Source: Sneathiellales bacterium (GTDB lineage: Bacteria > Pseudomonadota > Alphaproteobacteria > JANQFL01). From it: a stretch of DNA of 50,714 nucleotides. Of this stretch, positions 25,173 through 32,845 are shown in pieces. The DNA is taken from the NCBI GenBank assembly GCA_028277845.1, contig JANQFL010000006.1, forward strand, positions 1 through 50,714, in the 5' to 3' direction. How positions within the stretch are numbered: position 1 is the stretch's first letter; each line of letters opens with the position of its first letter. The position numbers were made by a program, and so were the translations under genes. The notes under the pieces were generated by a model, which saw nothing but the letters and a program-made list of their open reading frames with translations, was not told the origin of the DNA and made no database searches.

Positions 25173-26417
25173 ATGGGGGGTGCGACGCAGGACAGCTCTG
25201 CCGGACTGAAACGTAGCGTCTCCCTTCCCTTTATCATTCTCTACGGTCTCGGCACCACGTTGGGTGCCGGGATTTACGTCCTGATCGGCGAAGTGGCCGG
25301 GCGGGCGGGCATGCACACCCCGCTCGCCTTTGTTTTGTCGGGCATCGTCTGCGGCCTGTCCGCCTTCGCCTTCGCCGAACTGTCGGGCCGCTTTCCGCGT
25401 AGCGCCGGTGAGGCGGTCTATGTCCAGCAGGCATTTGGACTAAGGCCACTCTCGGTGGTCATTGGCCTGATGGTCGCCTTTGCCGGCATCGTGTCGGCGG
25501 CCACCATCGCCAATGGTTTTGTCGGATATCTCGGCGAATTCATCGACATACCGGGCTTGGTGGCCGTCACGGCGCTTGTCTTGGTTCTGGGGGCGCTGGC
25601 GGCCTGGGGCATAGCCGAATCGGTCGCCCTGGCCAGCGTCATCACCCTGCTGGAAGCGGGTGGCCTGTTGTTCGTCGCCTGGGCCGGCGCCACCCACCTG
25701 CCGCCCGACCTGAACGTCGCAGCCGCGTTGGCCGACATGGTGACTCCGACGAACAGTGTGGCCTTGATGGGCATATTTTGGGGCGGGTTTCTAGCGTTTT
25801 ATGCCTTCATCGGCTTCGAGGACATGGTCAACGTGGCGGAGGAAGTGCACAACCCGCGCCGCAACATGCCGCTCGCCATCATCGCGGTGCTTATCCTCAC
25901 CATGATCATCTACGTCCTGGTGGCCACCATCGCCGTGCTGGCCATGCCGCCGGCGGACCTGGCCGCCAGCGAAGCGCCGCTGGCGTCGCTCTACACGGAA
26001 GCCACGGGAGAACCGGCAACGGTGATCAGCGTCATCAGCCTGTTCGCCGTCGTCAACGGGGCGCTCATCCAGATGATCATGGCGGCCCGTGTGCTGTATG
26101 GCATGAGCAACGCCGGATGGCTGCCGCCCGTGTTCGCCCGCATTCACCCCCGGACCCGGACGCCGTTGATCGCCACCGTCGTCACAATTGCGCTCGTGCT
26201 GCTGTTCGCCCTGGCCCTGCCGATCGTGCAACTGGCCGAACTCACCTCGATCACCGCCTTGACCATCTTCGCCGCCATCAACGTCGCGTGCATCATCGTC
26301 AAACGCACCCAGCCCGCGGCGCCCGGCCTGTTCACCATCCCCACCTGGGTCCCCTACGCCGGCACCATCTCCACTTGCGGCCTGGCGACGGCCCAGTTCA
26401 TCAGCTTCGTTCAGTAG
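25173..26417 (+). CDS. APC-family amino acid permease
   Basis: 414-residue inner-membrane transporter with about 12 hydrophobic helices. The first helix has the APC signature (FIILYGLGTTLGAGIYVLIG) with the unwound Gly-rich segment that binds the substrate amine and carboxylate; helix 2 to 3 carries AFAELSGRFPRSAGEAVYV. Cytoplasmic loop VAEEVHNPRRNMPLAI is also typical. The substrate is not predictable. The stop codon (26415-26417) is the first three bases of the tandem repeat that follows. The ribosome site is weak. Confidence 0.9.
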   Translation: MGGATQDSSAGLKRSVSLPFIILYGLGTTLGAGIYVLIGEVAGRAGMHTPLAFVLSGIVCGLSAFAFAELSGRFPRSAGEAVYVQQAFGLRPLSVVIGLMVAFAGIVSAATIANGFVGYLGEFIDIPGLVAVTALVLVLGALAAWGIAESVALASVITLLEAGGLLFVAWAGATHLPPDLNVAAALADMVTPTNSVALMGIFWGGFLAFYAFIGFEDMVNVAEEVHNPRRNMPLAIIAVLILTMIIYVLVATIAVLAMPPADLAASEAPLASLYTEATGEPATVISVISLFAVVNGALIQMIMAARVLYGMSNAGWLPPVFARIHPRTRTPLIATVVTIALVLLFALALPIVQLAELTSITALTIFAAINVACIIVKRTQPAAPGLFTIPTWVPYAGTISTCGLATAQFISFVQ

Positions 26418-26483
26418 GGGTCCCACAAAAACCCGATTAGGGGTCCCAAATGACCCCGATTAGGGCGCCCAAAAGACCCCAAT
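26415..26483 (+). repeat. Three tandem 23-bp repeats
   Basis: Units at 26415-26437, 26438-26460 and 26461-26483, each beginning TAGGG and ending in CCCGAT or CCCAAT. The shared core is TAGGGGTCCC then an A-rich centre then ACCCC. Unit 2 can form a hairpin GGGGTC/GACCCC, and unit 1 a weaker one. The array starts exactly at the permease stop codon. GGGGTCCC-type repeats of this kind remind me of remains near IS21-type elements, but no transposase gene is seen here. Confidence 0.8.
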
Positions 26484-26547
26484 GGCGCCGAATTTACCCG
26501 ATTCGACATACTGTACGGTGGAAACGCCAGCATCCAACATCTTTACG

Positions 26548-26565
26548 AGACGAGACGTCTCGTCT
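26548..26565. promoter_or_regulatory. Perfect 18-bp palindrome, likely TetR operator
   Basis: AGACGAGACGTCTCGTCT is fully self-complementary and sits 11 bp before the ATG of the TetR gene. Its position, overlapping the presumed core promoter or leader, fits autorepression by that regulator. Confidence 0.7.
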
Positions 26566-26576
26566 ATTTTGATGAC

Positions 26577-27167
26577 ATGGTCTCTCACGGTCCGGTATTG
26601 ACGCACGCACGGCGCAGCGTACGCGCCCATGAAGCGATCCTCGAGGCCGCTGTCGCCGTCGTCGGTCAACACGGCTACATCGGCGCCACCATCGAGGCGA
26701 TTGCCGCAACCGCCGGCACCGGCAAGCAGACCATCTACCGCTGGTGGCCGAACAAAAGCGCCCTCTTTCTGGAGGTTTATGCAGCGCTGGCCAATGAAGC
26801 CGAGCTGACGGTGAATACCGGCTCGGTGCGCGATGATTTGCAGGCGATGCTTTCGCGCCTGTTCGGTGTCTATGCCCGCACCGAGGCCGCCATTATCCTG
26901 GCCGGCCTGATTTCGGAAGCTCAGAGCAAAACGGACGTGGCGGATGCATTGTACGTCAGTTTGGTGGAACGGCGCCGGCATCTGCTTGGCGAAATCCTGT
27001 CACGCGGTGCCGAACGGGGTGAACTGGCGTCCGACGCCGATATCGATCTGGCCGTCGATATGATTTCCGGCATCATCTGGTTCCGGCTGCTGCTGCATCG
27101 CGATCCGCTCGACGCCCGGTTCGCGGGGCGCATCGCCGATTTCATCCTGCGGGGATTGTCGGCATGA
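26577..27167 (+). CDS. TetR/AcrR-family regulator (first)
   Basis: 196 residues. The N-terminal helix-turn-helix spans about 15-60 (AILEAAVAVVGQHGYIGATI then TGKQTIYRWWPNKSALFLEV); the C-terminal ligand domain is of the TetR_C type with LISEAQSKTDVADAL. A perfect palindrome lies just upstream, so it is probably autoregulated. Its stop overlaps the start of the GNAT gene (ATGA), which suggests the two are co-transcribed. The ligand is unknown. Confidence 0.9.
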   Translation: MVSHGPVLTHARRSVRAHEAILEAAVAVVGQHGYIGATIEAIAATAGTGKQTIYRWWPNKSALFLEVYAALANEAELTVNTGSVRDDLQAMLSRLFGVYARTEAAIILAGLISEAQSKTDVADALYVSLVERRRHLLGEILSRGAERGELASDADIDLAVDMISGIIWFRLLLHRDPLDARFAGRIADFILRGLSA

Positions 27168-27667
27168 GCGCAAACGGCAAGATCGAACTCGTTCGCGGCT
27201 ACCGACCCGGCGCCATCGGCCGCGTTACCGACATGCATGCAACCTATTACAGCCGCGAATGGGCCTTCGACCAGTTCTTCGAGGCCCGCATCGCGACGGA
27301 GTTCGCGGCGTTCGTGCAACGGCTGAACCCGGACCGGGACCTGTTGGCATTGGCCCTGCGGGACGGCCGTATTATCGGGTCCATTGTGATCGACGGCAGC
27401 GAGGGGGACGGCACGGTCGCCCATCTGCGCTGGTTCATCGTCGACGACGACGCCCGCGGTACCGGCGCGGGGCGTCGGCTGATGGCGGACGCCATGGCCT
27501 TTTGCCGCGAGAAAGGCTTCTCCAGCGTCTACCTCTATACCTTCGCCGGGCTCGATGCCGCCGTGCACTTATACGAGGACGCCGGCTTCACATTGGCCGA
27601 GGCGTTTTCCGGCGACCAATGGGGCAAGACCGTCACGGAGCAGCGCTACGAACGCGATCTTGCCTGA
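27164..27667 (+). CDS. GNAT-family N-acetyltransferase
   Basis: 167 residues. It carries the acetyl-CoA binding motif A with the pyrophosphate loop DARGTGAGRRLMADAM (about 100-115) after strand LRWFIVDD, and the motif B region YLYTFAGLDAAVHLYEDAGF. It follows the TetR gene by a four-base overlap. This type often sits beside MarR/TetR regulators and acetylates small amines or antibiotics; the substrate is not predictable. Confidence 0.88.
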   Translation: MSANGKIELVRGYRPGAIGRVTDMHATYYSREWAFDQFFEARIATEFAAFVQRLNPDRDLLALALRDGRIIGSIVIDGSEGDGTVAHLRWFIVDDDARGTGAGRRLMADAMAFCREKGFSSVYLYTFAGLDAAVHLYEDAGFTLAEAFSGDQWGKTVTEQRYERDLA

Positions 27668-27781
27668 GCGTGCCGTTCTGACGTCGCGCCATGGCTCCCA
27701 TGCCACCAGCGCATTGGAACGCTCAGAAAATTCCGGTTAGGGTTTCACTCAACCACAACCGAGGTCAGCGAGGTGCTGCCG

Positions 27782-28159
27782 ATGGCGGAGAATTTCTTCA
27801 ATCTGGATGACGACTCCCTGGGCATCCCGCGGGAACTCGGACCGGGACTGACCACCCGCATCTTCGCCGGCGACCAGGCCATGCTGTCGGTCGTCACCCT
27901 CGCACCGAACAGCGAAGGGCAAATCCACAGCCACCCGCAGGAGCAATGGGGCGTGATGCTGGAAGGCGACGCCGTGCGTATCCAGGACGGCGTCGAACAC
28001 AAGGTCAAGGCCGGTGATTTCTGGCGTACGCCCGGCGGTGTGCCGCACGGCATCCGTGCCGGCGCCGACGGCGCCCGGGTGCTGGACATCTTCAGCCCGC
28101 CGCGCGACGAATACCGCAAGGCCGGGTCCGGCTTCGGCGTGGAGACCGCCGGTGACTGA
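27782..28159 (+). CDS. Cupin-domain protein
   Basis: 125 residues, single cupin barrel. Motif 1 is HSHPQEQWGVMLEG (metal ligands His, His and Gln/Glu positions), motif 2 is PGGVPHGIRA. A GTG at 27773 is also in frame, but the ATG at 27782 lies at normal distance from GAGGTG. Its last codons overlap the start of the TPP decarboxylase alpha gene by eight bases, so it probably works in the same pathway, perhaps as an isomerase, metal-dependent hydrolase or binding protein. Confidence 0.82.
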   Translation: MAENFFNLDDDSLGIPRELGPGLTTRIFAGDQAMLSVVTLAPNSEGQIHSHPQEQWGVMLEGDAVRIQDGVEHKVKAGDFWRTPGGVPHGIRAGADGARVLDIFSPPRDEYRKAGSGFGVETAGD

Positions 28160-28676
28160 GCCCGGAACCGACTGGAGACACGACATCTACGGCGTCCTGA
28201 AACGCGCCGGTATTAGCCTCATTGCCTATGTCCCGGACGCCGGTCACGCCGAAACCATCCAGGCCGCCAACGACGATCCGGACATGATCGCCGTGCCCTG
28301 CACCACCGAGGAAGAGGGGATCGGCATCACCAGCGGCGCCCATCTCGGCGGCACGCGGGCGGCATTGCTGATGCAAAGCAGCGGTGTCGGCAACTGCATC
28401 AACACCCTGGCCATGGTGTCCATGTGCCGCTTTCCGTTCCTCACCCTGGTGACCATGCGGGGCGAGTGGGCCGAGTTCAATCCGTGGCAGAACCCCATGG
28501 GCCAGGCCACCGAAGCGGCGTTGAGTTTGATGGGCGTGCAGTGCTTCCGGGCCGACCGGCCGGCCGATGTCGTGCCGCAGACCGAGGCGGCGGCCGACAT
28601 GGTGTTCAACGGCGACCAGGCCTGCGCCGTCATTCTCGGCCAGCGGCTGATCGGCCGGAAATCCTGGACCAAGTAG
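28152..28676 (+). CDS. TPP-dependent decarboxylase, alpha (PYR-domain) subunit, ComD-like
   Basis: 174 residues from a GTG at 28152 that overlaps the cupin stop. It is the TPP-enzyme N-terminal (pyrimidine-binding) domain: CTTEEEGIGITSGAHLGG holds the Glu that activates the cofactor (about residue 48), followed by ALLMQSSGVGNCINTL. Size and the split arrangement with the next gene match the sulfopyruvate decarboxylase ComD/ComE pair; phosphonopyruvate decarboxylase is the single-chain relative. The ORF extends far upstream, but only this start gives the family N-terminus. Substrate is inferred, not proven. Confidence 0.8.
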   Translation: MTEPGTDWRHDIYGVLKRAGISLIAYVPDAGHAETIQAANDDPDMIAVPCTTEEEGIGITSGAHLGGTRAALLMQSSGVGNCINTLAMVSMCRFPFLTLVTMRGEWAEFNPWQNPMGQATEAALSLMGVQCFRADRPADVVPQTEAAADMVFNGDQACAVILGQRLIGRKSWTK

Positions 28677-28687
28677 CGAAGAGGAAG

Positions 28688-29269
28688 ATGTTGCGCATGC
28701 TCGACCGCCGCGACACCGTCGCCCGCCTGTTGCAGGACCGTGGAGATCTGCTGGTCGTCACCGGCCTGGGCTCGCCCAGTTGGGATGCCATGGCGGCGGG
28801 CGACCACGACAGCAACTTCTATCTATGGGCCGCCATGGGCAGCGCGGCCATGACCGGCCTCGGCCTGGCGCTCGCCCGGCCGGACCGGCCGGTGCTGGTC
28901 ATCACCGGCGACGGCGAACAGCTCATGGGCCTGGGCGGCCTGGCCACCGTCTCCGTCGCCCGCCCGCGCAACCTGACCATCGCCGTGCTCAACAACGGCC
29001 GTTACGGCGAAACCGGCATGCAGGCCAGCCATACCGCCCACGGTGTCGCACTGACACGAGTCGCCGCCGGGTGCGGCATCGAGGATGTCCGGGTCATCGA
29101 ATCCCTGGATGGCGTGGACGGGCTGCGCGCCGGTCTGCGCGGCGGCGCGGGCCCGGTGTTCGCCGACATCCGCATCACCGCCGACGACCCGCCGAAGGTG
29201 CTGCCGCCGCGCGACGGGGTCTACCTCAAGAACCGCTTCCGCGCGGCCCTCGGCCTCGGCACCATTTAG
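28688..29269 (+). CDS. TPP-dependent decarboxylase, beta (PP-domain) subunit, ComE-like
   Basis: 193 residues. The TPP/Mg motif is present as GDGEQLMGL followed about 25 residues later by LNNGRYGE. It complements the alpha subunit just upstream, so the pair forms the active site at their interface, as in ComDE. The start is uncertain: ATG 28688 lies very close to GAAGAGG, ATG 28697 rather far. The stop overlaps that of the convergent TetR gene by four bases. Likely reaction: decarboxylation of a 2-oxo acid bearing a sulfonate, phosphonate or similar group to an aldehyde. Confidence 0.82.
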   Translation: MLRMLDRRDTVARLLQDRGDLLVVTGLGSPSWDAMAAGDHDSNFYLWAAMGSAAMTGLGLALARPDRPVLVITGDGEQLMGLGGLATVSVARPRNLTIAVLNNGRYGETGMQASHTAHGVALTRVAAGCGIEDVRVIESLDGVDGLRAGLRGGAGPVFADIRITADDPPKVLPPRDGVYLKNRFRAALGLGTI

Positions 29270-29937
29270 CGTTTCAGCAACTGGTCGAGGTACTGGTCCA
29301 GCAGGTCCCGGGCCGGTAGCCAGCCGTATTCGCTGATGGTGATAACGTTCAGCAGGATGCCGTTGAGCATGCAGAACAAGGACTGGTTAATCCGGTAGAT
29401 CCCGTCCTCGCCGTCTCCGGCAAAGATCTGTTCATAAAGCGGTCCCAGGATTTCGTTGAGGCGCCGTTCGATGTCGGCATGGTCGGCGAAGAACCGGTCC
29501 TCCGAGTTGCCCCGGTCCTCGTGCAGGAAGACCATGCGGTAATGATCGGGGTGGGCGAGCCAGTATTCGAGAAAGGCATGGCAGGTCGTCCGGAACCGGT
29601 CCTGCGCGGAACCCGGACTGGCCGCGGCCGCCGACATGTCGGCGAACAGAGCGACGAAGAACTCCTCCCAGATGTGGTGCAGGATGTCGGTCTTGCCGCC
29701 GAAATACTGATACACGGTCATGGTGCCGATGCCGACCTCGGCGGCGATCTTGCGCATGGACACCGCGTGGAAACCGTCCCGCCGGAACAGGGTTCTGGCG
29801 GCAGAAACGATGCGGCCGGTCATTTCCGCCGTCGCGTCGGGGCTGCGTTTCGGCCGGCCGGGTTTCTTCGGAACTGGGGGGACAGGGGTCACTCGGGTCT
29901 CTCGTCGCTGGTTTATAAAACCGAAATCTAGGTACAC
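29266..29937 (-). CDS. TetR/AcrR-family regulator (second)
   Basis: 223 residues with a basic N-terminal extension (KKPGRPKRSPDATAEMTGRI), then the helix-turn-helix (about 45-85: AARTLFRRDGFHAVSMRKIA, GTMTVYQYFGGKTDIL) and a ligand domain of the TetR_C_33-like kind. It is divergent from the FAD oxidoreductase gene, with a perfect palindrome between them, so it most likely represses that gene and itself. Its 3' end overlaps the ComE-like gene. Confidence 0.9.
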   Translation of the reverse strand: MYLDFGFINQRRETRVTPVPPVPKKPGRPKRSPDATAEMTGRIVSAARTLFRRDGFHAVSMRKIAAEVGIGTMTVYQYFGGKTDILHHIWEEFFVALFADMSAAAASPGSAQDRFRTTCHAFLEYWLAHPDHYRMVFLHEDRGNSEDRFFADHADIERRLNEILGPLYEQIFAGDGEDGIYRINQSLFCMLNGILLNVITISEYGWLPARDLLDQYLDQLLKR

Positions 29938-29961
29938 CGCCGGCGCCGGTCAATTTGCCTC

Positions 29962-29990
29962 TTGACGTTTTTCGTACATGTACGAATAAT
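29962..29990 (+). promoter_or_regulatory. Promoter of the FAD oxidoreductase gene
   Basis: TTGACG (29962-29967), a 17-bp spacer and AATAAT (29985-29990). The operator palindrome occupies most of the spacer and the start of the -10 element, the classic layout for repression by blocking RNA polymerase. Confidence 0.6.
29971..29986. promoter_or_regulatory. Perfect 16-bp palindrome, likely TetR operator
   Basis: TTCGTACATGTACGAA is fully self-complementary. It lies in the 82-bp gap between the second TetR gene and the FAD oxidoreductase gene, 34 bp from the TetR start. Confidence 0.7.
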
Positions 29991-30019
29991 TAAACCATAT
30001 CGCCAAGAGGGAAACAATC

Positions 30020-31393
30020 ATGTACGCCGATGCCGCCGAGTCCATGGCTCTCAACCGCTCTTTCTGGCAGCACAAATACGGCGCCTATGTCCCGAACGGG
30101 GCCCTGCCCGGCGGCGATCACCGGACCGACGTCCTGATCATCGGCGCGGGGTACACCGGCCTCAACACCGCCCGCGAGATCCGCGCGGACGATCCGTCGG
30201 TGTCCGTCATGGTCATCGACGCCCATGAAATCGGCTTCGGCGCCTCGGGACGCAATGGCGGCTTCAGCATGACCCTGTTCGGCGTCGAACCGGAATTCAC
30301 CGCCCTGCGCTGGGGCAAGGACAGGACCCGGCAGGCGCAGGCCTACATGCAGCAGGCCGTCGGTTACACAAGGGACCTGATCGAACGGGAAAACCTGGAC
30401 TCCGATTACGAACACACGGGCATGTGGCGCCTCGCCTACAGCGAAAAGCAGGAAAAGCGCCTGCGCAAGACCTTCGATCTGCTGCGGGACATCACCGACA
30501 CCGGGCGCTACGACTATCTGGACCGCAATCACCTGCGGCAGAAACTGAACATCCCCAACGCCCGGGCCGCCATATTCGAGCCCGACACCGGCATTCTCGA
30601 CCCCTGCAAGCACGTGCGCAGCCTAAAACGGTTGGCCGAAGCGGCCGGCGCCGAGATCTTTGAGAACACGCCGGCCACCCGAATCAGCCGCGACGGCAAC
30701 GGGATCACGGTGGAAACCGGCGACGGCCGCATCACCGCCGACAGGCTCATCCTGGCCACCAACGCCTGGTCCCACACCTTCCGCGCGCCGAAAAGACTGC
30801 GCAACCGCCAGCGCCCGGTGTGGACCTATCAGATCGTTACGGAACCATTGACCGAAGACGAGTGGGCCGAGCTGGGCTGGCAGGACCGCATGTCCATCGA
30901 GGACAACCGCCAGCTCGTGCACTATCTGCGCATCACCAAATGCGGCCGGATCACCATCGGCGGCGGCCGGGTCGGCATCGAATACGGGACCGGCATGAAC
31001 CTGTGGCATGACGATTCCGTCTGGACCGATTTGGAAAAACACTTCCGCTGGATGTTTCCAAGCCTCGGCGACAAACCGATCCATTACAAATGGGGCGGCC
31101 CCGTATCGGTCAACCTGGACATGACGCCGGAAATCGGCTTCATCGGCGACGAGCGCATGATTTTCGCCAACGGCTGCATCGGCCACGGCGTGTCCCTGAC
31201 CCATCTCAACGGGCGCCTGATCGCCGACCTGGTCGCCGGCAGGGAAACGGAGCTGACGGCATTCTGGATCGTCAACCGCAAGGCCATCCCCAATCCGCCG
31301 GGCGACCTGATGCCCTACGTCGCGGCGAAGGCGCTGGAGGGCACCCTGAAATCCATCGATTGGTGGGAGGAACGCGGCCTGAAACAGGCCTGA
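30020..31393 (+). CDS. FAD-dependent amine oxidoreductase (DAO/PuuB-like)
   Basis: 457 residues. The Rossmann FAD site is near the N-terminus (VLIIGAGYTGLNTAREI, about 39-55), followed by VIDAHEIGFGASGRNGGF, the family hallmark shared with PuuB, DadA and glycine/sarcosine oxidases. The C-terminal FAD contact is ANGCIGHGVSLTHLNGRLIADL. It likely oxidises a primary or secondary amine to an imine or aldehyde, passing electrons to oxygen or quinone. A clear ribosome site (AGAGGGA) precedes the ATG. Control by the divergent TetR is likely. Confidence 0.88.
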   Translation: MYADAAESMALNRSFWQHKYGAYVPNGALPGGDHRTDVLIIGAGYTGLNTAREIRADDPSVSVMVIDAHEIGFGASGRNGGFSMTLFGVEPEFTALRWGKDRTRQAQAYMQQAVGYTRDLIERENLDSDYEHTGMWRLAYSEKQEKRLRKTFDLLRDITDTGRYDYLDRNHLRQKLNIPNARAAIFEPDTGILDPCKHVRSLKRLAEAAGAEIFENTPATRISRDGNGITVETGDGRITADRLILATNAWSHTFRAPKRLRNRQRPVWTYQIVTEPLTEDEWAELGWQDRMSIEDNRQLVHYLRITKCGRITIGGGRVGIEYGTGMNLWHDDSVWTDLEKHFRWMFPSLGDKPIHYKWGGPVSVNLDMTPEIGFIGDERMIFANGCIGHGVSLTHLNGRLIADLVAGRETELTAFWIVNRKAIPNPPGDLMPYVAAKALEGTLKSIDWWEERGLKQA

Positions 31394-31402
31394 TCCGAAA
31401 AA

Positions 31403-31477
31403 TGGCTGGGGCGGCAGGATTCGAACCTGCGAATGCCGATACCAAAAACCGGTGCCTTACCACTTGGCCACGCCCCA
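31403..31477 (-). tRNA. tRNA-Gln (anticodon TTG)
   Basis: On the minus strand the 75-nt sequence folds as a cloverleaf: acceptor TGGGGCG/CGCCCCA, anticodon stem CCGGT/ATCGG with loop TTTTGGT (anticodon TTG), T stem GCAGG/CCTGC with TTCGAAT, discriminator G and an encoded CCA. Its 3' end is 9 bp from the stop of the FAD oxidoreductase gene. Confidence 0.97.
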
Positions 31478-31870
31478 GCAGAGCGAGGGCCATTGTTTAA
31501 GGCCTTTTTTTCGGAAAAACAACGGCAAACTGCAGAAAACGTTGGTAAGTTTCCCTGACTTTTTCGCTCGAATCAGGTCGCCCAAAAGGCGCGGCACAGG
31601 GGCGATCATCTTCGGAACAATGTTGGGATGGCGCAATTCCCGTCAAGTGATTGGGTTTATATGCGGAACGGATCGGTTGCGTGCATATTTTGTCCCAGCC
31701 CCTGTTCCAAGGCATGCCGGGCCATGACGTGACCCGGGTGGTCAATGCGTTCCGCTGGGCGCAGCCCAAAACGGATTAGGTGTTCCGCCCCGGCAGGCCG
31801 CTTTACTTTGATCAATGTGAACGCTACAAGCCGATGATGGGGTGCGGGCCGCACCATTCCGACCAGAACA
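31478..31870. other. 393-bp intergenic region
   Basis: Between tRNA-Gln (minus) and the glycosyltransferase gene (plus). Apart from the tRNA promoter at 31494-31522 I see no gene and no strong structure. The open frames here have no family likeness. Confidence 0.45.
31494..31522 (-). promoter_or_regulatory. Promoter of tRNA-Gln
   Basis: On the minus strand: TTGTTT (31522-31517), a 17-bp spacer and TAAACA (31499-31494), followed 16 bp later by the tRNA 5' end. The spacing and position are right for a sigma-70 tRNA promoter. Confidence 0.5.
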
Positions 31871-32842
31871 ATGATGAGTACTGTGGAAAAACATAGCTTG
31901 TCGGTCATCGTGCCGCTGTACAATGAAGAGGACAACGTCAATCCTCTGATCGAGCATACCGTGGCCGCGCTGGAAAGCCTGGATCATGAGTTCGAACTGA
32001 TCCTGGTGGATGACGGTAGTACAGACGACACCAATGCCCTGGTCATGCGGGCGTCATGCAATGATGACCGTATCAAAGTGATCCGGTTTCGCCGCAATCA
32101 TGGCCAGACGGCCGCCATGATGGCCGGCATCGATCATTCCAGCGGTGAAATCCTCATTCCCATGGACGGTGACCTGCAGAACGATCCGGCTGACATCCCG
32201 GCTCTTCTGGCCAAGTTGGATGAGGGTTATGATGTCGTGTCGGGCTGGCGCGCCGACCGTAAGGACAAGAAAATCACCCGCACGATGGTCAGCCGGACGG
32301 CAAATTGGCTGATCAGCCGGATCAGTGGCGTCCGCCTGCATGACTATGGCTGCACGCTGAAGGCCTATCGGCGCGATGTGATCGAGGATGTCAGGCTGTA
32401 TGGCGAAATGCACCGCTTCATCCCCATCTACACAACCTGGTTCGGAGGCCGGGTCACCGAAATTCCGGTGAAACATCACGCGCGCAAATTCGGCCGATCG
32501 AAATATGGGCTGGAAAGGGTGTTCAAAGTCATCCTCGACCTGCTGATGGTGCAGTTCCTGACCCGCTACGAAACCAAACCGTTGTACGTCTTCGGCATGT
32601 TCGGCCTGCTGAGCGTGCTCTTCAGTTTCCTGGTCGGTATGCTGGCGCTGTATCTCAAATTCTTTGAAGGCACGTCGCTCGTTTCGACGCCCCTACCGCT
32701 GCTGACTGTTCTCAGCTTTTTGACCGGACTAACCATGATCCTCATGGGCCTGCTGGCCGAAATGCTTGTCCGGGTCTACTACGAATCCCAAGGCAAACCG
32801 ATTTACCTGATCAAAGAAACCCACAACTTCAAGGACAACTGA
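31871..32842 (+). CDS. Family 2 glycosyltransferase, polyprenyl-phosphate type (GtrB/DPM1-like)
   Basis: 323 residues. The GT-A domain (about 8-230) has IVPLYNEEDNV, VDDGSTDDT and MDGDLQNDP (the DxD-like metal site), then two C-terminal membrane helices (about 237-262 and 270-295). Such enzymes transfer a sugar from a nucleotide donor to undecaprenyl phosphate for later flipping, as in ArnC and GtrB. The start could be either of two adjacent ATGs (31871, 31874). The AsnB-type gene follows after three bases, so the two are co-transcribed. A small EamA/SMR protein 2 kb downstream could be the matching flippase. Confidence 0.9.
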   Translation: MMSTVEKHSLSVIVPLYNEEDNVNPLIEHTVAALESLDHEFELILVDDGSTDDTNALVMRASCNDDRIKVIRFRRNHGQTAAMMAGIDHSSGEILIPMDGDLQNDPADIPALLAKLDEGYDVVSGWRADRKDKKITRTMVSRTANWLISRISGVRLHDYGCTLKAYRRDVIEDVRLYGEMHRFIPIYTTWFGGRVTEIPVKHHARKFGRSKYGLERVFKVILDLLMVQFLTRYETKPLYVFGMFGLLSVLFSFLVGMLALYLKFFEGTSLVSTPLPLLTVLSFLTGLTMILMGLLAEMLVRVYYESQGKPIYLIKETHNFKDN

Positions 32843-32845
32843 TCC

